Under the pieces are notes generated by a model. It was given only the letters and a program-made list of their open reading frames with translations. It searched no databases and was not told the origin of the DNA. Below are positions 50,143-60,669 of a DNA stretch of 64,000 nucleotides, one piece after another (positions within the stretch are counted from its first letter, which is position 1; each line of letters opens with the position of its first letter). Origin of the DNA: Malachius bipustulatus (Eukaryota; Arthropoda; Insecta; Coleoptera; Melyridae); the NCBI GenBank assembly GCA_910589415.1, contig OU342634.1:2356001-2420000 (forward strand), read 5' to 3'. The position numbers and the translations under genes were made by a program.

Positions 50143-51213
50143 TTATTCCCCCACAGCCCCGTTTTCGTTTCCCTGCTGTCTACTGTTCTGCGGCCTGTTG
50201 CAGCACTGAATGGCGAGGATTCCTTCCTTGCCGCATTTGCCGCAGAACTTTTTGGGTGCGTTTCGGCATTGGCTCCGGAAGTGCCCCTCTTGTCCGCATC
50301 GGTAGCAGACCGTTGGGCCGGCCTGGGCGGTGCTAAGGCGCTGCGGTACTCCCCTTCTTGTCTGCATGCTTTGCAGTGCCTCTTGCTCTTTCTGTAAATT
50401 TTCGAAGGCGCTGGCTGCCTCCAATAATTTGTCTATGGACGTTACTCTGTGGAGGTGCAGATGAATTCGATATTCCGGGCGCATGTTTCGGATGACCCTC
50501 TCGAGTTCTTGCTCCGGGGCCATCGACCCGTCTCGCCGTATTAGCGTTCGTATTGCGGTTACGTATTCCCTGATTGGTTCGTTGGGTTTTTGTTTGCGGG
50601 TCCGGATTTCCTCCTCTAGCGCCAGCCGGTATTCGTATGGGAAGAAGGCTTTCGAAAATTCCCTGCTAAACTGGTTCCAGTCTCCCCATTCGTCCTTATT
50701 ATTGCGGTACCACAGTAGCGCTTCTCCTTTCAGTAGCTCGGGTAGCGCTTTTATCATGGCGTCTTTTGGGAATTCGTGGGCGCACCGTAGCTCCTCGAGA
50801 CGTTCTGTAAACAGGATCACGTTGTCTCGCTTTGGGTCGAACTTCAGTCCCCATTTCCGGGCGTGGTTGACTATTTCCGACCCTGTGAGTTGAGGTGCCT
50901 CCTCGCTGATTCCTGCTGCTTGTGTTGCTTCCCGATCCGTTCGGAGGGCCAGCTTCAGGAGTGCTATCTCGGCCTCGAGCGCGTTTATTCTATCTCGTTC
51001 CGCTCCGGCGGGCTGCTCCGGCTTGACTTTTGTATTCGCCTTGGGGATTGCTCCTCCTTGTTGCTGCTTGACGTGCTGACTTATACGCGCCCTGATGTCG
51101 TCCAGGGTGCCTGTCGCTTCTAGGCCCCGTCTCCGCGCTTCTTTCTCGGCCTCTTCTTTGCTTAGCTGGTATATCCAGCTTAGCCCTGCAGTGGTTGCGT
51201 CGTCTTTGGTCAT
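50143..51213 (-). CDS. gag: Gypsy Gag protein with an N-terminal SAP-like motif
   Basis: Structural protein forming the retrotransposon particle; 356 residues. Residues about 16-50 (QLSKEEAEKEARRRGLEATG then TLDDIRARISQHV) fit a SAP-type helix-turn-helix motif, a putative nucleic-acid-binding unit. The central capsid-like region contains LLWYRNNKDEWGDWNQFSRE, FSKAFFP and IREYVTAIRTLIRR, typical of the Retrotrans_gag family. Near the C-terminus lie two zinc knuckles. The first, CYRCGQEGHFRSQC, is canonical. The second, CGKCGKEGILAIQCC, has Ile where His is expected. Intact frame. Confidence 0.9.
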   Translation of the reverse strand: MTKDDATTAGLSWIYQLSKEEAEKEARRRGLEATGTLDDIRARISQHVKQQQGGAIPKANTKVKPEQPAGAERDRINALEAEIALLKLALRTDREATQAAGISEEAPQLTGSEIVNHARKWGLKFDPKRDNVILFTERLEELRCAHEFPKDAMIKALPELLKGEALLWYRNNKDEWGDWNQFSREFSKAFFPYEYRLALEEEIRTRKQKPNEPIREYVTAIRTLIRRDGSMAPEQELERVIRNMRPEYRIHLHLHRVTSIDKLLEAASAFENLQKEQEALQSMQTRRGVPQRLSTAQAGPTVCYRCGQEGHFRSQCRNAPKKFCGKCGKEGILAIQCCNRPQNSRQQGNENGAVGE

Positions 51214-51304
51214 TCTGTAATTCCCTTTCTGTAACTGTTATTGTGACTGAACTTTTGGCCTTGCTGACTTGATCTGACGGGGCGGAACTATGATCGTGTA
51301 ATTA

Positions 51305-51317
51305 ACGTTGGGCGCCA
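51305..51317 (-). promoter_or_regulatory. Primer-binding site (tRNA-Lys type)
   Basis: On the minus strand TGGCGCCCAACGT begins 4 bases after the 5' LTR end. This matches the primer-binding site class used by elements primed with tRNA-Lys. The match covers 13 bases, and complementarity to the exact host tRNA was not checked. Confidence 0.7.
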
Positions 51318-51321
51318 ATCT

Positions 51322-52250
51322 TGTAACGGGTTTTTCAGCTGGGTTGAGACGATCACAGGGTTAGGTATTGGCCCCTCTTTTACCCGTAACAAGTCAATCA
51401 AAATTTTAAAAAGCATTTATTTACAGTTACCAAATTTCAATACAACGACATATATTAATGCTGCGCGATGAGTTCGGATCAATGTGGGCTGTCCTCTTCC
51501 CTCGGTGCTCTGTCTGATTGGGTGCTGATATCGACGCTAGGGCGCGCGTCTTCGTATTGGTCGCCCGGTCGTTCTATCACTGGAACTGAGCTCACCACGT
51601 CAGTCGCTCCACTGCCATCGCCCGCTGCGTGTTGTGCTAGCAGCGGCCGCGGCCTCCGGCATACGCGCCGCGGCGACTTCAGAGAGAAATCATTCACGGA
51701 CGCCTCAATCTGAAAAATACAAGCCCACTCACGGAGTACCGAGGAGGGTATTAATAAATAGCTCAGGGTCGACAACTCAATGCGTTGCGATCCCGACGCT
51801 TGTGATACCTGGCCCTCAATGCAGGCCTGGTGCCGTCTGAAAGGGTCCGCCCGGGACCTCACTACAGCCCCGTTTGTTCCCTTATGTGGTCGGCAGTCGA
51901 CTGGAGCTCAATTCACTCCTGTCGGGCTCCCGTTTCCGTGTTACAGACAAGCTCAACTCAGTTCATTGGCTTGCCGTCACCGGATGAATGTGGCGGAGTG
52001 CACTCAATGCATGCCTCCTGCTGGGGGGTTAGGGGACCTTCTTAGCTCAGTACACTAGAAGGGGTGAGAGAGCTTCTCGAGTCAGTTCCTCGGAATCTTC
52101 TGCCTTGCTGGTCCTCTTGGTCTGTTTATATAGCCGGTGCCGGCGAGATAACCCGCTAATCATTGCTGTAAAAACTGTATCTTTCTGATAAACCCCTCGA
52201 TAAATTAAAATAAATAATAATTAGCTGCGAATGCCTTGGAATTCGTTACA
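51322..52250 (-). repeat. 5' LTR (929 bp)
   Basis: Same length as 45465-46393 and identical by eye, with TATA-like CTATATAAAC (minus strand) at about 52125-52134. The element promoter is expected here, reading toward lower coordinates. Confidence 0.95.
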
Positions 52251-52254
52251 ATAT

Positions 52255-53060
52255 AAAGTTTGCGCTAACTGCATTTTGCTTCAAATTCCGTTGTTGCGAG
52301 ACTTAAATTAACTTTAAATTTGCACTAAAGTCCACTAGATCCTATTCGATTTTCATAGTCAACATTTTTTTTCCTATGGCCGCCATATTGTTTTTTTTTC
52401 ATGTCGTTCGATATAAAAAAAATCTGGAAAATTACTAAATCTAGCACATTTGAAAAAAATTGAAAATTTTATTCTTTTTCCGCAGAAAATCATGGAATGA
52501 CTTTAATATGACGTCATATTGTTTTTTTTTTTATTTACAAAAATTATTTTCTTTTTGTGATAGATTTTTGGTTTCTATATTTTTTGTAAACCGAGTGCTC
52601 TGAAACAAAATCACAGCTATATGGAAAACGAAATTTGACTAAACGCTAAGGTCTAGTAGCATTTGAAATTTTTTTAAATGTTAAAGTGATAGCTACTGAC
52701 GACTTATAACCTTCAAAATAATAAAATAATTTTCAATAATAAAAATAATATGGCAAAAATCAGATATTAAAAAGAAAACTTAATTAGGTAGCCGGGTCTA
52801 GGGCTCATCTTAGAGAATCTAGTCTTTTGCAAAGCATGCACAACAAGATCCGTAAAGATAGATGTTGACGTTTCCTGCTACACATCATGCACTCGTCAGT
52901 ATTTCACAACGGAAACTGAAACGGAAACGGAAACTTGCATACCTACAAAAAAATAGAAAACACTCATAGCGACATCTAGTGAGAGATACTAGTAGTAGTA
53001 GTATGGTGGGTTGGGGTGGTACACCCCAAGCGACTAGGCCACCGAGGGCCCTTTTCGCCG
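52255..53060. repeat. Truncated copy of the CTATGGCCGCCATATTG repeat, plus spacer
   Basis: 52330-52780 contains GTCCACTAGATCCTATTCGA, TTTTCATAGTCAACATTTTT and CCTATGGCCGCCATATTG, then GATAGCTACTGACGACTTAT near the end. This is the same order as the internal palindrome at 19597-20118. A GGAAACGGAAACTG run lies at 52910-52935. No gene was seen. Confidence 0.6.
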
Positions 53061-53074
53061 TACCCGAACCATGG

Positions 53075-53569
53075 TGAAACTCCTACTCGAACCTCCCCGA
53101 CCTTTTAATAAAGACCAGAAAGTTGTTGTATGAGAGGAGTTTCATTTCTTCCTCTTGTAGCTCCTCAGACCCAAAGATGTTGAGCCTGAGGTTGCTGTAT
53201 ACCTCGCATACGCCTACATAATGGTGGGAGTCCTCGTCATCCATTCCGCATTTAGGGCAGACCGGGTCCCGAGTGACCCCCATCACTTGCAGGTGTCTGT
53301 TCAGACTGCTGTGACCGGTGAGAACCCCGACTAGTAGTCTGAGTTCCCTCCGGTTCATTCTGGACATGCTGGTCCATCTGTTTCCGATCGGACCGGCCAG
53401 AAACAGCCTGGCCTGTCTGCAGCCTGGTGCTGTTTCCCAGTGGTTCTCTAAACCCTTGCGAGTCCATTCTTTTATAGATTCTTCGAGAAGATTTTTGGTC
53501 AGACCCAGGACGGGCTCCGGCCCACAAAAGGCTTCCCTGGTCCCGAGCTTCGCGTAGTGATCTGCTAGC
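53075..53569 (-). pseudogene. C-terminus of a Jockey/I-type LINE ORF2 (5'-truncated)
   Basis: The minus strand encodes LGTREAFCGPEPVLGLTKNL, SIKEWTRKGLENHWETAPGC, then MSRMNRRELRLLVGVLTGHS and the knuckle CPKCGMDDEDSHHYVGVC, closing with FLVFIKRSGRFE. This is the end of RNase H and the C-terminal Cys/His knuckle of a LINE different from the one at 39160. A frameshift at about 53370-53380 separates the two parts. A (TAC)n-like tail is present at the 3' end (TAGTAGTAGTAG near 52990 on the plus strand). The 5' side is interrupted by the hAT-type MITE. Confidence 0.75.
53562..53569 (+). repeat. 8-bp target duplication of the hAT-type MITE, left copy
   Basis: CTGCTAGC at 53562-53569 is repeated at 54380-54387, directly outside the element ends. 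Confidence 0.88.
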
Positions 53570-54379
53570 TAGGGAACCTGAATTACCGCTTTACTAGGGT
53601 AGCGCATTCTCATTCTCACAAAAAGTTGGGAAAAAAGTTGGGAATGTCAAATTTGACTTCATAAACGTCAGATTTTTCATGAACGTACAACTGTCTAAAA
53701 ATTCACATAATTATTTGTTATTAAAGTCTGCGTATTTTATAAAAATGGTAAACTTTTGATGCGTTAGAAGATGTTTTAACAATAAAAAGTAGGCTTTCCA
53801 CTACTTGTTGGCGTTGCCTAAAGGTGACTTTCTTAATATTTTAAACTCATTATAGTCCTCTATCAATACTTACCTGTTACTAGGATCTTCTGAACAAAAA
53901 ATGCATCCAGCCCCAGCAGACAGTTATGATTGCAGAAAATATTCGATGGGGTTCAGAATTTCCGTATTCCTGAAAGTTGGTCAGGTAGGTTTTATTACAT
54001 CTTGATGAATCTTATTTATAAGGATCAGTTATGTGTACTAAGATCATGCTGCCGTTCGTGTGTCCACCAAAACGCTTTTTATCAGTAACTACGTTAGATA
54101 TCGAGATAAAAATTATACCTAAAACTAAAGTCTATAAGCTTCGTGATCCTATAAACCCGTAATTATGTTTTTAATACCCACTGCAAAGAGGATTCCTTGA
54201 ATTTTATTCGTGTTATTATTTTGTATCATTTTTCAAACTTCGCTTTTTTCCACTTGATACCTACGCCTGTGACCAAATGTGCCAAAAATATGACATCCAG
54301 CTGTTCAAACATAACCGTGTTTAGTAAACGTCAAAAAGTGAATGCGCTACCCTAGTAAAACGGTAATGCAGGTTCCCTA
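53570..54379. mobile_element. hAT-type MITE, 810 bp
   Basis: TAGGGAACCTGAATTACCGC with TTTACTAGGGTAGCGCATTC at the left is matched in reverse at 54342-54379, about 42 bp with few differences. It is flanked by the perfect 8-bp duplication CTGCTAGC, diagnostic of the hAT superfamily. The interior is AT-rich with no transposase. It inserted into a LINE fragment. Confidence 0.9.
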
Positions 54380-54389
54380 CTGCTAGCTC

Positions 54390-55020
54390 ATTGCCTGGTA
54401 CACCTCCTGGCGTTGCGTTGAACGATTAAAATAAAACACATGCAAAGCAATGGGAGTGTCCACAGTAGACGCGTTGGCCGCAAAAGTCGTACGATAAAAC
54501 GACACCGCAACGCACGCATTGTTTTAAATTGAAATGTGTTGTATATTCATCCGTCAAAACTTTGCGATTTCCGCCAAAGCGAAACATTTTGTGCAATAAG
54601 AGAAATCTATTTTACAAGAACAAGAGTCAAGGTACACTGGGAATGTGAAAATGTCTCGAATTTAGGTTTTTAAAGTAAGTATGAGGTCTATTTAACTTCT
54701 ATTGTAGACCTTTTTATATTTAACCTACCTGCTATTTATCTATCTATCAAATCTATACCTATTTCTATAGATTACTTGCGTCTTATTGTTTCTTTCTGTG
54801 ATTTTCAAGTCTTTCAAGCTCCAACAACCTACTGGTTACCAAATTAAAACGTATTTAATCTGAAGCTGCACCAGAAATAGTTGGATTGGAAACCATTTTC
54901 TCGCCCGCACCGCACGCATTCAGTTAGGACACACTCAAAATTTCTCGTGCGAGTTTGCGTTGCGTGCGTTCCCCGCATCGCACGCAACGCATTACCCGGA
55001 TGCAGCTAGGACACGGCGTA
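54390..55020. other. Spacer with GC-rich ends rich in GCACGCAACGC motifs
   Basis: GTGTCCACAGTAGACGCG (about 54457) and the inverse-looking GCTAGGACACGGCG (about 55005) with repeated CGCACGCAACGCA motifs on both sides suggest a degraded inverted-repeat element of about 560 bp. A second inner tip CATTCAGTTAGGACACACTC lies near 54918. The ends differ, so the assignment is weak. No gene. Confidence 0.4.
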
Positions 55021-55164
55021 ATATCTGTGTGAAAATAAATAAGAGAAACAGTTGATTATTTTAGATTTGGAAGTTATTGCTATAAGTTATAGTTTGGGTT
55101 GGAAAATAAAGAATTTTGTAAGATTTTAATTTGATTTTAATAAAGTGTGAGACCCGTAACAAAT

Positions 55165-55176
55165 TGGTGTCAGAAG
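55165..55176 (+). promoter_or_regulatory. Possible primer-binding site of a decayed Gypsy-type element
   Basis: TGGTGTCAGAAG follows CCCGTAACAAAT, which looks like an LTR end (…TAACA). The start of the gag remnant follows 37 bases later. The corresponding LTR was not delimited. Confidence 0.5.
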
Positions 55177-56204
55177 CCAAATACGGATTCCAGAAAGAAA
55201 ATTAATTAGCTAATGGTTAAATTACGAAGTGGAAAAGAAGCTGAAAGTAACCAAATGTCTGAGGGAATGTCTGGGAAAATGTTGGCGGATATGATGTTAA
55301 TGCTCAAAAATGGCTAGGAAGAGTATAAAAAGCAGAAAAATATCATCAAGAAGCTGGAAGACGGCCAAGAGCAGCAAAAGTTATTGATACAGCAACAAAA
55401 AGACAGTGAAGAGCAGCTTCTAAAATTTTTTCTGCAGCTATGGGACGATTATTTGTGTGAACTAAATAAAGTTAAACAAGACGTTGATGGTGTTTGTGAT
55501 GAAGTCAACGGTATTCGCGATGAAGTGGAATTGGTGGAAAATCGAGTGGAACAGAAAACAAAACTGCTTGTAGAAAAGATGCAGATCAACTTTCTCAAAA
55601 AACTCAAAATTCTCGAAAGTTCTGAGGTGAAGTATTCTCCCTGTGCCGCACCTGCGAACAGTTTTGGCTCAAAAGTGAAACCCCGACGTACGACGGAACA
55701 ACTCCCTGGACTGCGTACAAGATGCAATTTCAAGCTGCCTGCATGGCCAACGGGTGAAACATTACAAATTACAATTACAAATTACAAATTTATTTATTGT
55801 ACTTGAACTACAACAGTCATTGTTCAGTACAACAGCGTTATTACAGAAATAATAAAAACAAACATAAAGACAATAAAGTAAAAATTTAAAACGCACAACA
55901 AGTTAACATAACACCGGGAACAGGTGTTATGAGGGTAAAGACGTGCAGAGGCACTAAAGACATCAGATATAAGACTGCAGGTAGGGATGGGGGGTGGAAG
56001 GACAGTATATCAGAGGTAGTGTATGGTTCCAACTCCGTTAGATGTTTCCGGAGATATGCCCTGTACGCTGAGAACCCAACAGTTGCAGGATCTATTTTTA
56101 AGTGGTTCAGATATTTGATAGACGCGTAAACTCCTTTCTGAAGACAACAGATTGTGTGTAGGAGGTTTGAACAAATTGAACCTGGTACTGTAATGATGGG
56201 TGAA

Positions 56205-56798
56205 TCAGAAAGGTAAAAGTTTATCCTGATTTTTTTGGATCAGTTTGAGTAAAGAGAAGACGTACAAAGCAGGGACCGCAAGAAGTCCAAGCCGCCTGAA
56301 ATTGCCTCTGCATGACTGCTGCACTGACAAGCCTGCCAGGATCCTAATCGCTCTCTTTTGAAGAAGAAAAACCCTTCGGAGAGCTCTCTCAGACCCACCC
56401 CAGACGGCCAGCCCATAGTTCACGTAGCTGATGAAATGCCCATAATAAGCACAGAGAAGAACCTCAGGGGATACCATGTGCTGAAGGCGTCTGAGAAGGA
56501 AGCAGACACTAGCAAGGCAACGGCACAAATGATCTGCGTGAGCCGACCAGTTTAGGTTCTGGTCGATGTGAAAGCTCAAAAACTTCACGACACCCTTCGG
56601 CTCGATGAAGGCACCGTCGATGGGTATGGAGGGTAAAGGGGGAAGACGTGATCGGCTAGAGTGAAAATCAATCAACTCAGTTTTGTCTAAGTTGAGTTTT
56701 AGTTCATTGACCTTGAGCCATAAACTTGCTCTTTTCAACGGAAGTTGAACGATATCTATCACACTAGATATCTGGTTAGTTATTATTAGTTACTATTA

Positions 56799-56830
<32 letters not shown>

Positions 56831-57990
56831 GTTACCTGGTTTTATCCAAATAAGAATTGTTGTATCATCAGCATAGTTAACACAGAGTGAATTAGGGGAG
56901 GTAATTTTGGGACCCAGATCTTTAATGAAGGTAAGAAAAAAAAGTGGACCGAGAACACTACCCTGTGGCACCCCAGAGGAGATTGCAGCAAAAGGTGATC
57001 GCACAGGTCGGCCATCAGACCCAGTAATCTGAACCGCCTGTGTTCTTCCCTGTAGGTAGCTGGTATACCAAGAAAGGGGCAATCCACGAACTCCGACATT
57101 CTCCAGTTTCCGAAGGTGGCACTCGTGGCACACACTGTCGATGGCCTTGTAGATATACAAAAGCCAGCCCACAGTGCGCATCCCCTCCTCCAAACCCTGA
57201 GATATGAAGTCTGTAAGCTCCATAAGAGCCGTCTGGGTAGATCTGTTTTTAAGAAAGCGGGAAAGGATCTCTGTTTTGTCTAGAAAGTCAATAAGACGAG
57301 ACGAGACAAGGGATTCAATAATTTTATCAAATACGATAGTAGACTAATCGGTCAGTAGTTTTCAGGGTTTTTGACGTCGCTCTTTTTGAAAATGGGCTTA
57401 ACTAACACTGCCTTGAGATCTTCGGGGAATACACCAGTCTGAAAGGAGCTGTTGTAAATTTTTGATAATGGCTGAGCAAGATCAGCAATGAAATGCCAGG
57501 CAACAAAGGAGGGAGTCTCGTCCAAGCCCGAAGACTTCTTACTTTTAAACCTTGAAACTACTTCTATAATTTCCTGAGGTGACGTCGGAAAAAACACGAA
57601 GGAAGAAGAGGCGCGTGTTGACATGTTGGATCCATGGGTGTGACTATATGTGGGAGTCATTTGAAAGAAAGACGGAATTGAGCATCTCTGCATTCTCTGC
57701 CTTTCCTACATGATCAGTCGTCACCTTGCTTGGGTACTCAAGTTCTAAGATTTTATGAGAAGTGTTTATTTACTTTGGCATTGGTTGTTTATGAGGGTCC
57801 ATCCCGCTTTGATGGGATTTTCAGATTCACTGATAAAGACGTCGTTACAGCGCCTGGTCTCCTGCCTCCCAGGTACCTAAACCGTCGCTTTAGGTTGCAC
57901 AGCTGAGTCCTGAATTGCTGGTTGGACGTGTTTATTAAAGGATTTAGGAGATTAATCGTGTCGTATAGTTAACGAATTTCAGAGGTGAGC
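56205..57990 (-). pseudogene. LINE reverse transcriptase, decayed
   Basis: In minus-strand order: PQEIIEVVSRFKSKKSSGLD, SFQTGVFPEDLKAVLVKPIF and KKSDVKNPENY (fingers); a gap with frame changes; MELTDFISQGLEEGM, AIDSVCHECHLRKLENVGVR, ISSGVPQGSVLGPLFFLTFI and the catalytic YADDTTIL; then after the microsatellite WLKVNELKLNLDKTELIDFH, FLSFHIDQNLNWSAHADHLC and a thumb region ending KLIQKNQDKLLPF. The motif style (GVPQGSVLGPL, YADDT) is that of CR1/Jockey-group RTs. An EN domain is missing through 5' truncation and no RNase H was seen. Not functional. Confidence 0.8.
56772..56829. repeat. (ATT)n microsatellite
   Basis: A run of TTATTATTATTA within the LINE. It lies where the RT frame breaks, so it may fill a deletion. 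Confidence 0.85.
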
Positions 57991-59039
57991 CACCTGGGAC
58001 TGGAGAGTCTAGGCCCATGAACTCTACATCTCCTGAGTGCGAAGTATTTGTTGAAGTAGAATGAAAGAGTGTCAGAGAAGGTCAGAGAAGCAGGAGTATT
58101 TCGAATTCGTATCAGGGGCATCCAGAACTTCGCAGAGAAGGCAACCGCACTGGTTTTTGCTGTTTGGGGACAAGCTCACATGCTGCAAACACTGCCAGTG
58201 GAACTGCCTACAAATTACGACCAATTAAGTGCAACATTAGAACTTTGATTCGGCAATCATCATATAGAGCAGGTTTACCAAAATCAGTTAATGAGCAGAG
58301 TGCAGAAGCCGAACGATTCTCTGCAGGAGTTTGAAGCTTATTTCAACAGGATTGTCTATCCAGCCTACCAAGACTCTCCGCAGAATTTCAAAGAACAACT
58401 GGTCTCGCAAACATTTGTTAATGGAATTATACGAGACACTGAATTACAGGAAAACCTACTCATGTCACATTTGACGAAGTCCAGCGAAGCGTTAGTTAGA
58501 GCGCTCGAAATAGCCAATAGCAATCAAGGAGTCGAGCGGTAGAACATTTTCAAATGTCCGAGCAATAACTGTTAATGAGGAAAAAGAAGAGAATGTGTCT
58601 GACATATTGGAAAAGTTGAGTAAGATTTTGGTGGATAAGTTATCTGACCTGTTGAATAATGAGGAAAAAAGAAGTTGGACTCCAAGGAGGGACGAAACCA
58701 GGAAACAGTGCTACCGTTGCGATTCCAGTTTTCATTTTATACGCAACTGTAAGGTTGGTGAGACTGCGACATGGCGGACCCATGGACCGAATACCAAACA
58801 GGGATAGGAGCAGAAGCGGAGATGGAAGTATCTCTCGGGAATGGGAAGCTCCTCGTTCAGGCCAGGAAAACTAATTTCAGCCAGTGTGGAGGGGCGAATG
58901 CTGGCTGTGGAGAACAAAGGATTCTGGAGTACACTGTACAATTACTTCAAATTGCTGTACATCAAATAAAAATATCATTATTAAGAATTTATATTGTTCT
59001 GCAATACATTATTCTCTCTGAGAAGATGAAGTGAAAATT

Positions 59040-59457
59040 TAAATTCAGTTTGAAAATAAATAAGAGACTGAGAACAGGATATGAGTGGATACGACTTCAT
59101 TGATATTACAATCAACAAGGGTATGCAAGTATCTTTACTTACTGGCTACTGACTTTATTAAAAAAATATTAGAATCTGTAGCGTTTTAAGCATGTATCAA
59201 GCAGGCCTTGCAACGCCAAGTAGGTGGAAGTGGACTGTCGCAGTGGCGGGTCCGCTGACGACGAGTCACTGCAGATGCTATCGGCGAGTCACCGCAGATT
59301 TCGTAGTAGAATAATTGTAGGAAGTAACATGGCAATTTAAAATGGTGACTCATTATTATGTTCTACGACTTCTATGAATAAACCAATTCACCCCAATGAT
59401 ATCACATAATTCTAGACTGAGGGTCTAGAATATTTCTACCACCTCGAATTCCATATA
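59040..59457. other. Non-coding spacer
   Basis: No gene. CGGCGAGTCACCGCAGAT and CGACGAGTCACTGCAGAT (about 59255-59300) form a short imperfect tandem repeat. TCTAGACTGAGGGTCTAGA near 59410 is a short palindrome. Confidence 0.4.
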
Positions 59458-60662
59458 CAGGGTGTCCGGAAATTATGAGCAAAAAATTAAGGGGGTGATT
59501 CTTCTTGATGAAATATTGCCAAAAGTATCTATAATTTTTTTTCGAAAACTCAAAAAGAAGAAAGTTATAAGCCTCCAAAGTTGATTTTTTTAAATCAATA
59601 TTTTTTTATAACTTTTTTTCTAGTGTACGGATTTTATTAAAATTTGACACACTTGTCACTGATGTTGCTTTACATCCTTGGTCCAAATTAGACTTGAATC
59701 CCTCGAAATCAAAAGGCCTTAACTGCCCTTGACCTTCAAAAAAGGCCTATAACTTTTTTCGTAATATTTTTTTCTGAGTTTTGAAGACGCACAATTGAAG
59801 AACGTGAAGAAATATTCGGAAGAAGTCCTCTTTGTCTATCACGATAAAATGACCCGTTTCCGAGTAAAACTGTTTTAAAAATTTTCCTGCACTAAAATTG
59901 ATCACCATAAACTATGATCATTCTGCAACAACACCAAAGCATGCTTTGGAAACAGCTGCAGGATTGCCTAGTTATGTACAAAACAGAGACATTCGTATAT
60001 AAATAGACTGGAAATGGTTTTTTTTTGAAAATGAAAAAAATTTTTAATCATTTTTTTTTTAATAAAATAATAAAATAATAAAATAATTTTAATTAAAAAA
60101 AATAATAAATTGCTGTCAAAATGAAATCCAAAGCAAACGTCTTGTTTCCTAGGCAACCCTGCCACCGTTCCCAAAACATGCTTTGGTATTGTTGCAGAAT
60201 GATCATAGTTTATGGTGATCAATTTTAGTGCAAGCAAATTTTTGAAACAGTTTTACTCGGAAGCAGGTCATTTTATCGTGATAGACAAAGAGAACCTTTT
60301 CCGAATATTTCTTCATGTTCTTCAATTGTGCGTCTTCAAAACTCAGAAAAAAATATTACGAAAAAAGTTATAGGCCTTTGTTGAAGGTCAAGGGCAGTTA
60401 AGGCCTTTTGATTTCGAGGGATTCAAGTCTAATTTGGACCAAGGATGTAAAGCAACATCAGTGGCAAGTGTGTCAAATTTTAAGAAAATCCGTACACTAG
60501 AAAAAAAGTTATAAAAAAATATTGATTTAAAAAAATCAACTTTGGAGGCTTATAACTTTCTTCTTTTTGAGTTTTCGAAAAAAAATTATAGATACTTTTG
60601 GCAATATTTCATCAAGAAGAATCACCCCCTTAATTTTTTGCTCATAATTTCCGGACATCCTG
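59458..60662. mobile_element. 1.2-kb palindromic element (CAGGGTGTCCGGAAATTATG tips)
   Basis: CAGGGTGTCCGGAAATTATG at 59458 and its inverse ending at 60662 are flanked by TA (59456-59457 and 60663-60664). The arms are about 520 bp and nearly perfect inverse copies, sharing GTGATTCTTCTTGATGAAAT, GGCCTTTTGATTTCGAGGGA (right) and TTGGTCCAAATTAGACTTGA (left). An AT-rich loop of about 150 bp separates them. An 89-codon minus-strand frame at the loop has no recognised domain. No transposase. Confidence 0.88.
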
Positions 60663-60669
60663 TATAAAT

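Larger units (their letters stand above)
45465..52250 (-). mobile_element. Complete Ty3/Gypsy LTR retrotransposon, 6.8 kb
   Basis: Two 929-bp LTRs bound gag, pol and a third small ORF, all on the minus strand. The flanks show a 4-bp duplication, ATAT, at 45461-45464 and 52251-52254. The LTRs begin TGTAAC and end GTTACA, and read as identical, so the insertion is very young. All expected landmarks are present: primer-binding site, polypurine tract, TATA box in the LTR, and intact gag and pol frames. The body is much more GC-rich than the surrounding sequence. No envelope gene is present. Confidence 0.95.
55757..58110 (-). mobile_element. 5'-truncated CR1/Jockey-type LINE inside the gag remnant
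   Basis: On the minus strand the element begins near 58110, in the segment between endonuclease and RT (RWLTSEIR-like), continues through a decayed reverse transcriptase, and ends near 55757 in a simple (ATTACAA)n tail. An (ATT)n microsatellite lies inside at 56772-56829. No clear target duplication. Confidence 0.7.
55213..58960 (+). pseudogene. Gypsy-type gag remnant, split by a LINE
   Basis: From ATG 55213 the frame reads MVKLRSGKEAESNQMSEGMS, a TAG at about 55315, then a coiled-coil segment (KKLEDGQEQQKLLIQQQKDS, then VDGVCDEVNGIRDEVELVEN). It stops matching at about 55750, where a minus-strand LINE begins. It resumes at about 58120 with EKATALVFAVWGQAHMLQTL, LPTNYDQLSATLEL (then a stop), HIEQVYQNQLMSRVQKPNDS, LQEFEAYFNRIVY, another stop at about 58540, and the zinc knuckle CYRCDSSFHFIRNC. 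This is a typical insect Gypsy gag (coiled coil, capsid, CCHC). No protease or RT follows, so pol is missing. GAAAATAAATAAGAGA occurs at about 55030 and 59053 and may be LTR remnants. Confidence 0.75.
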
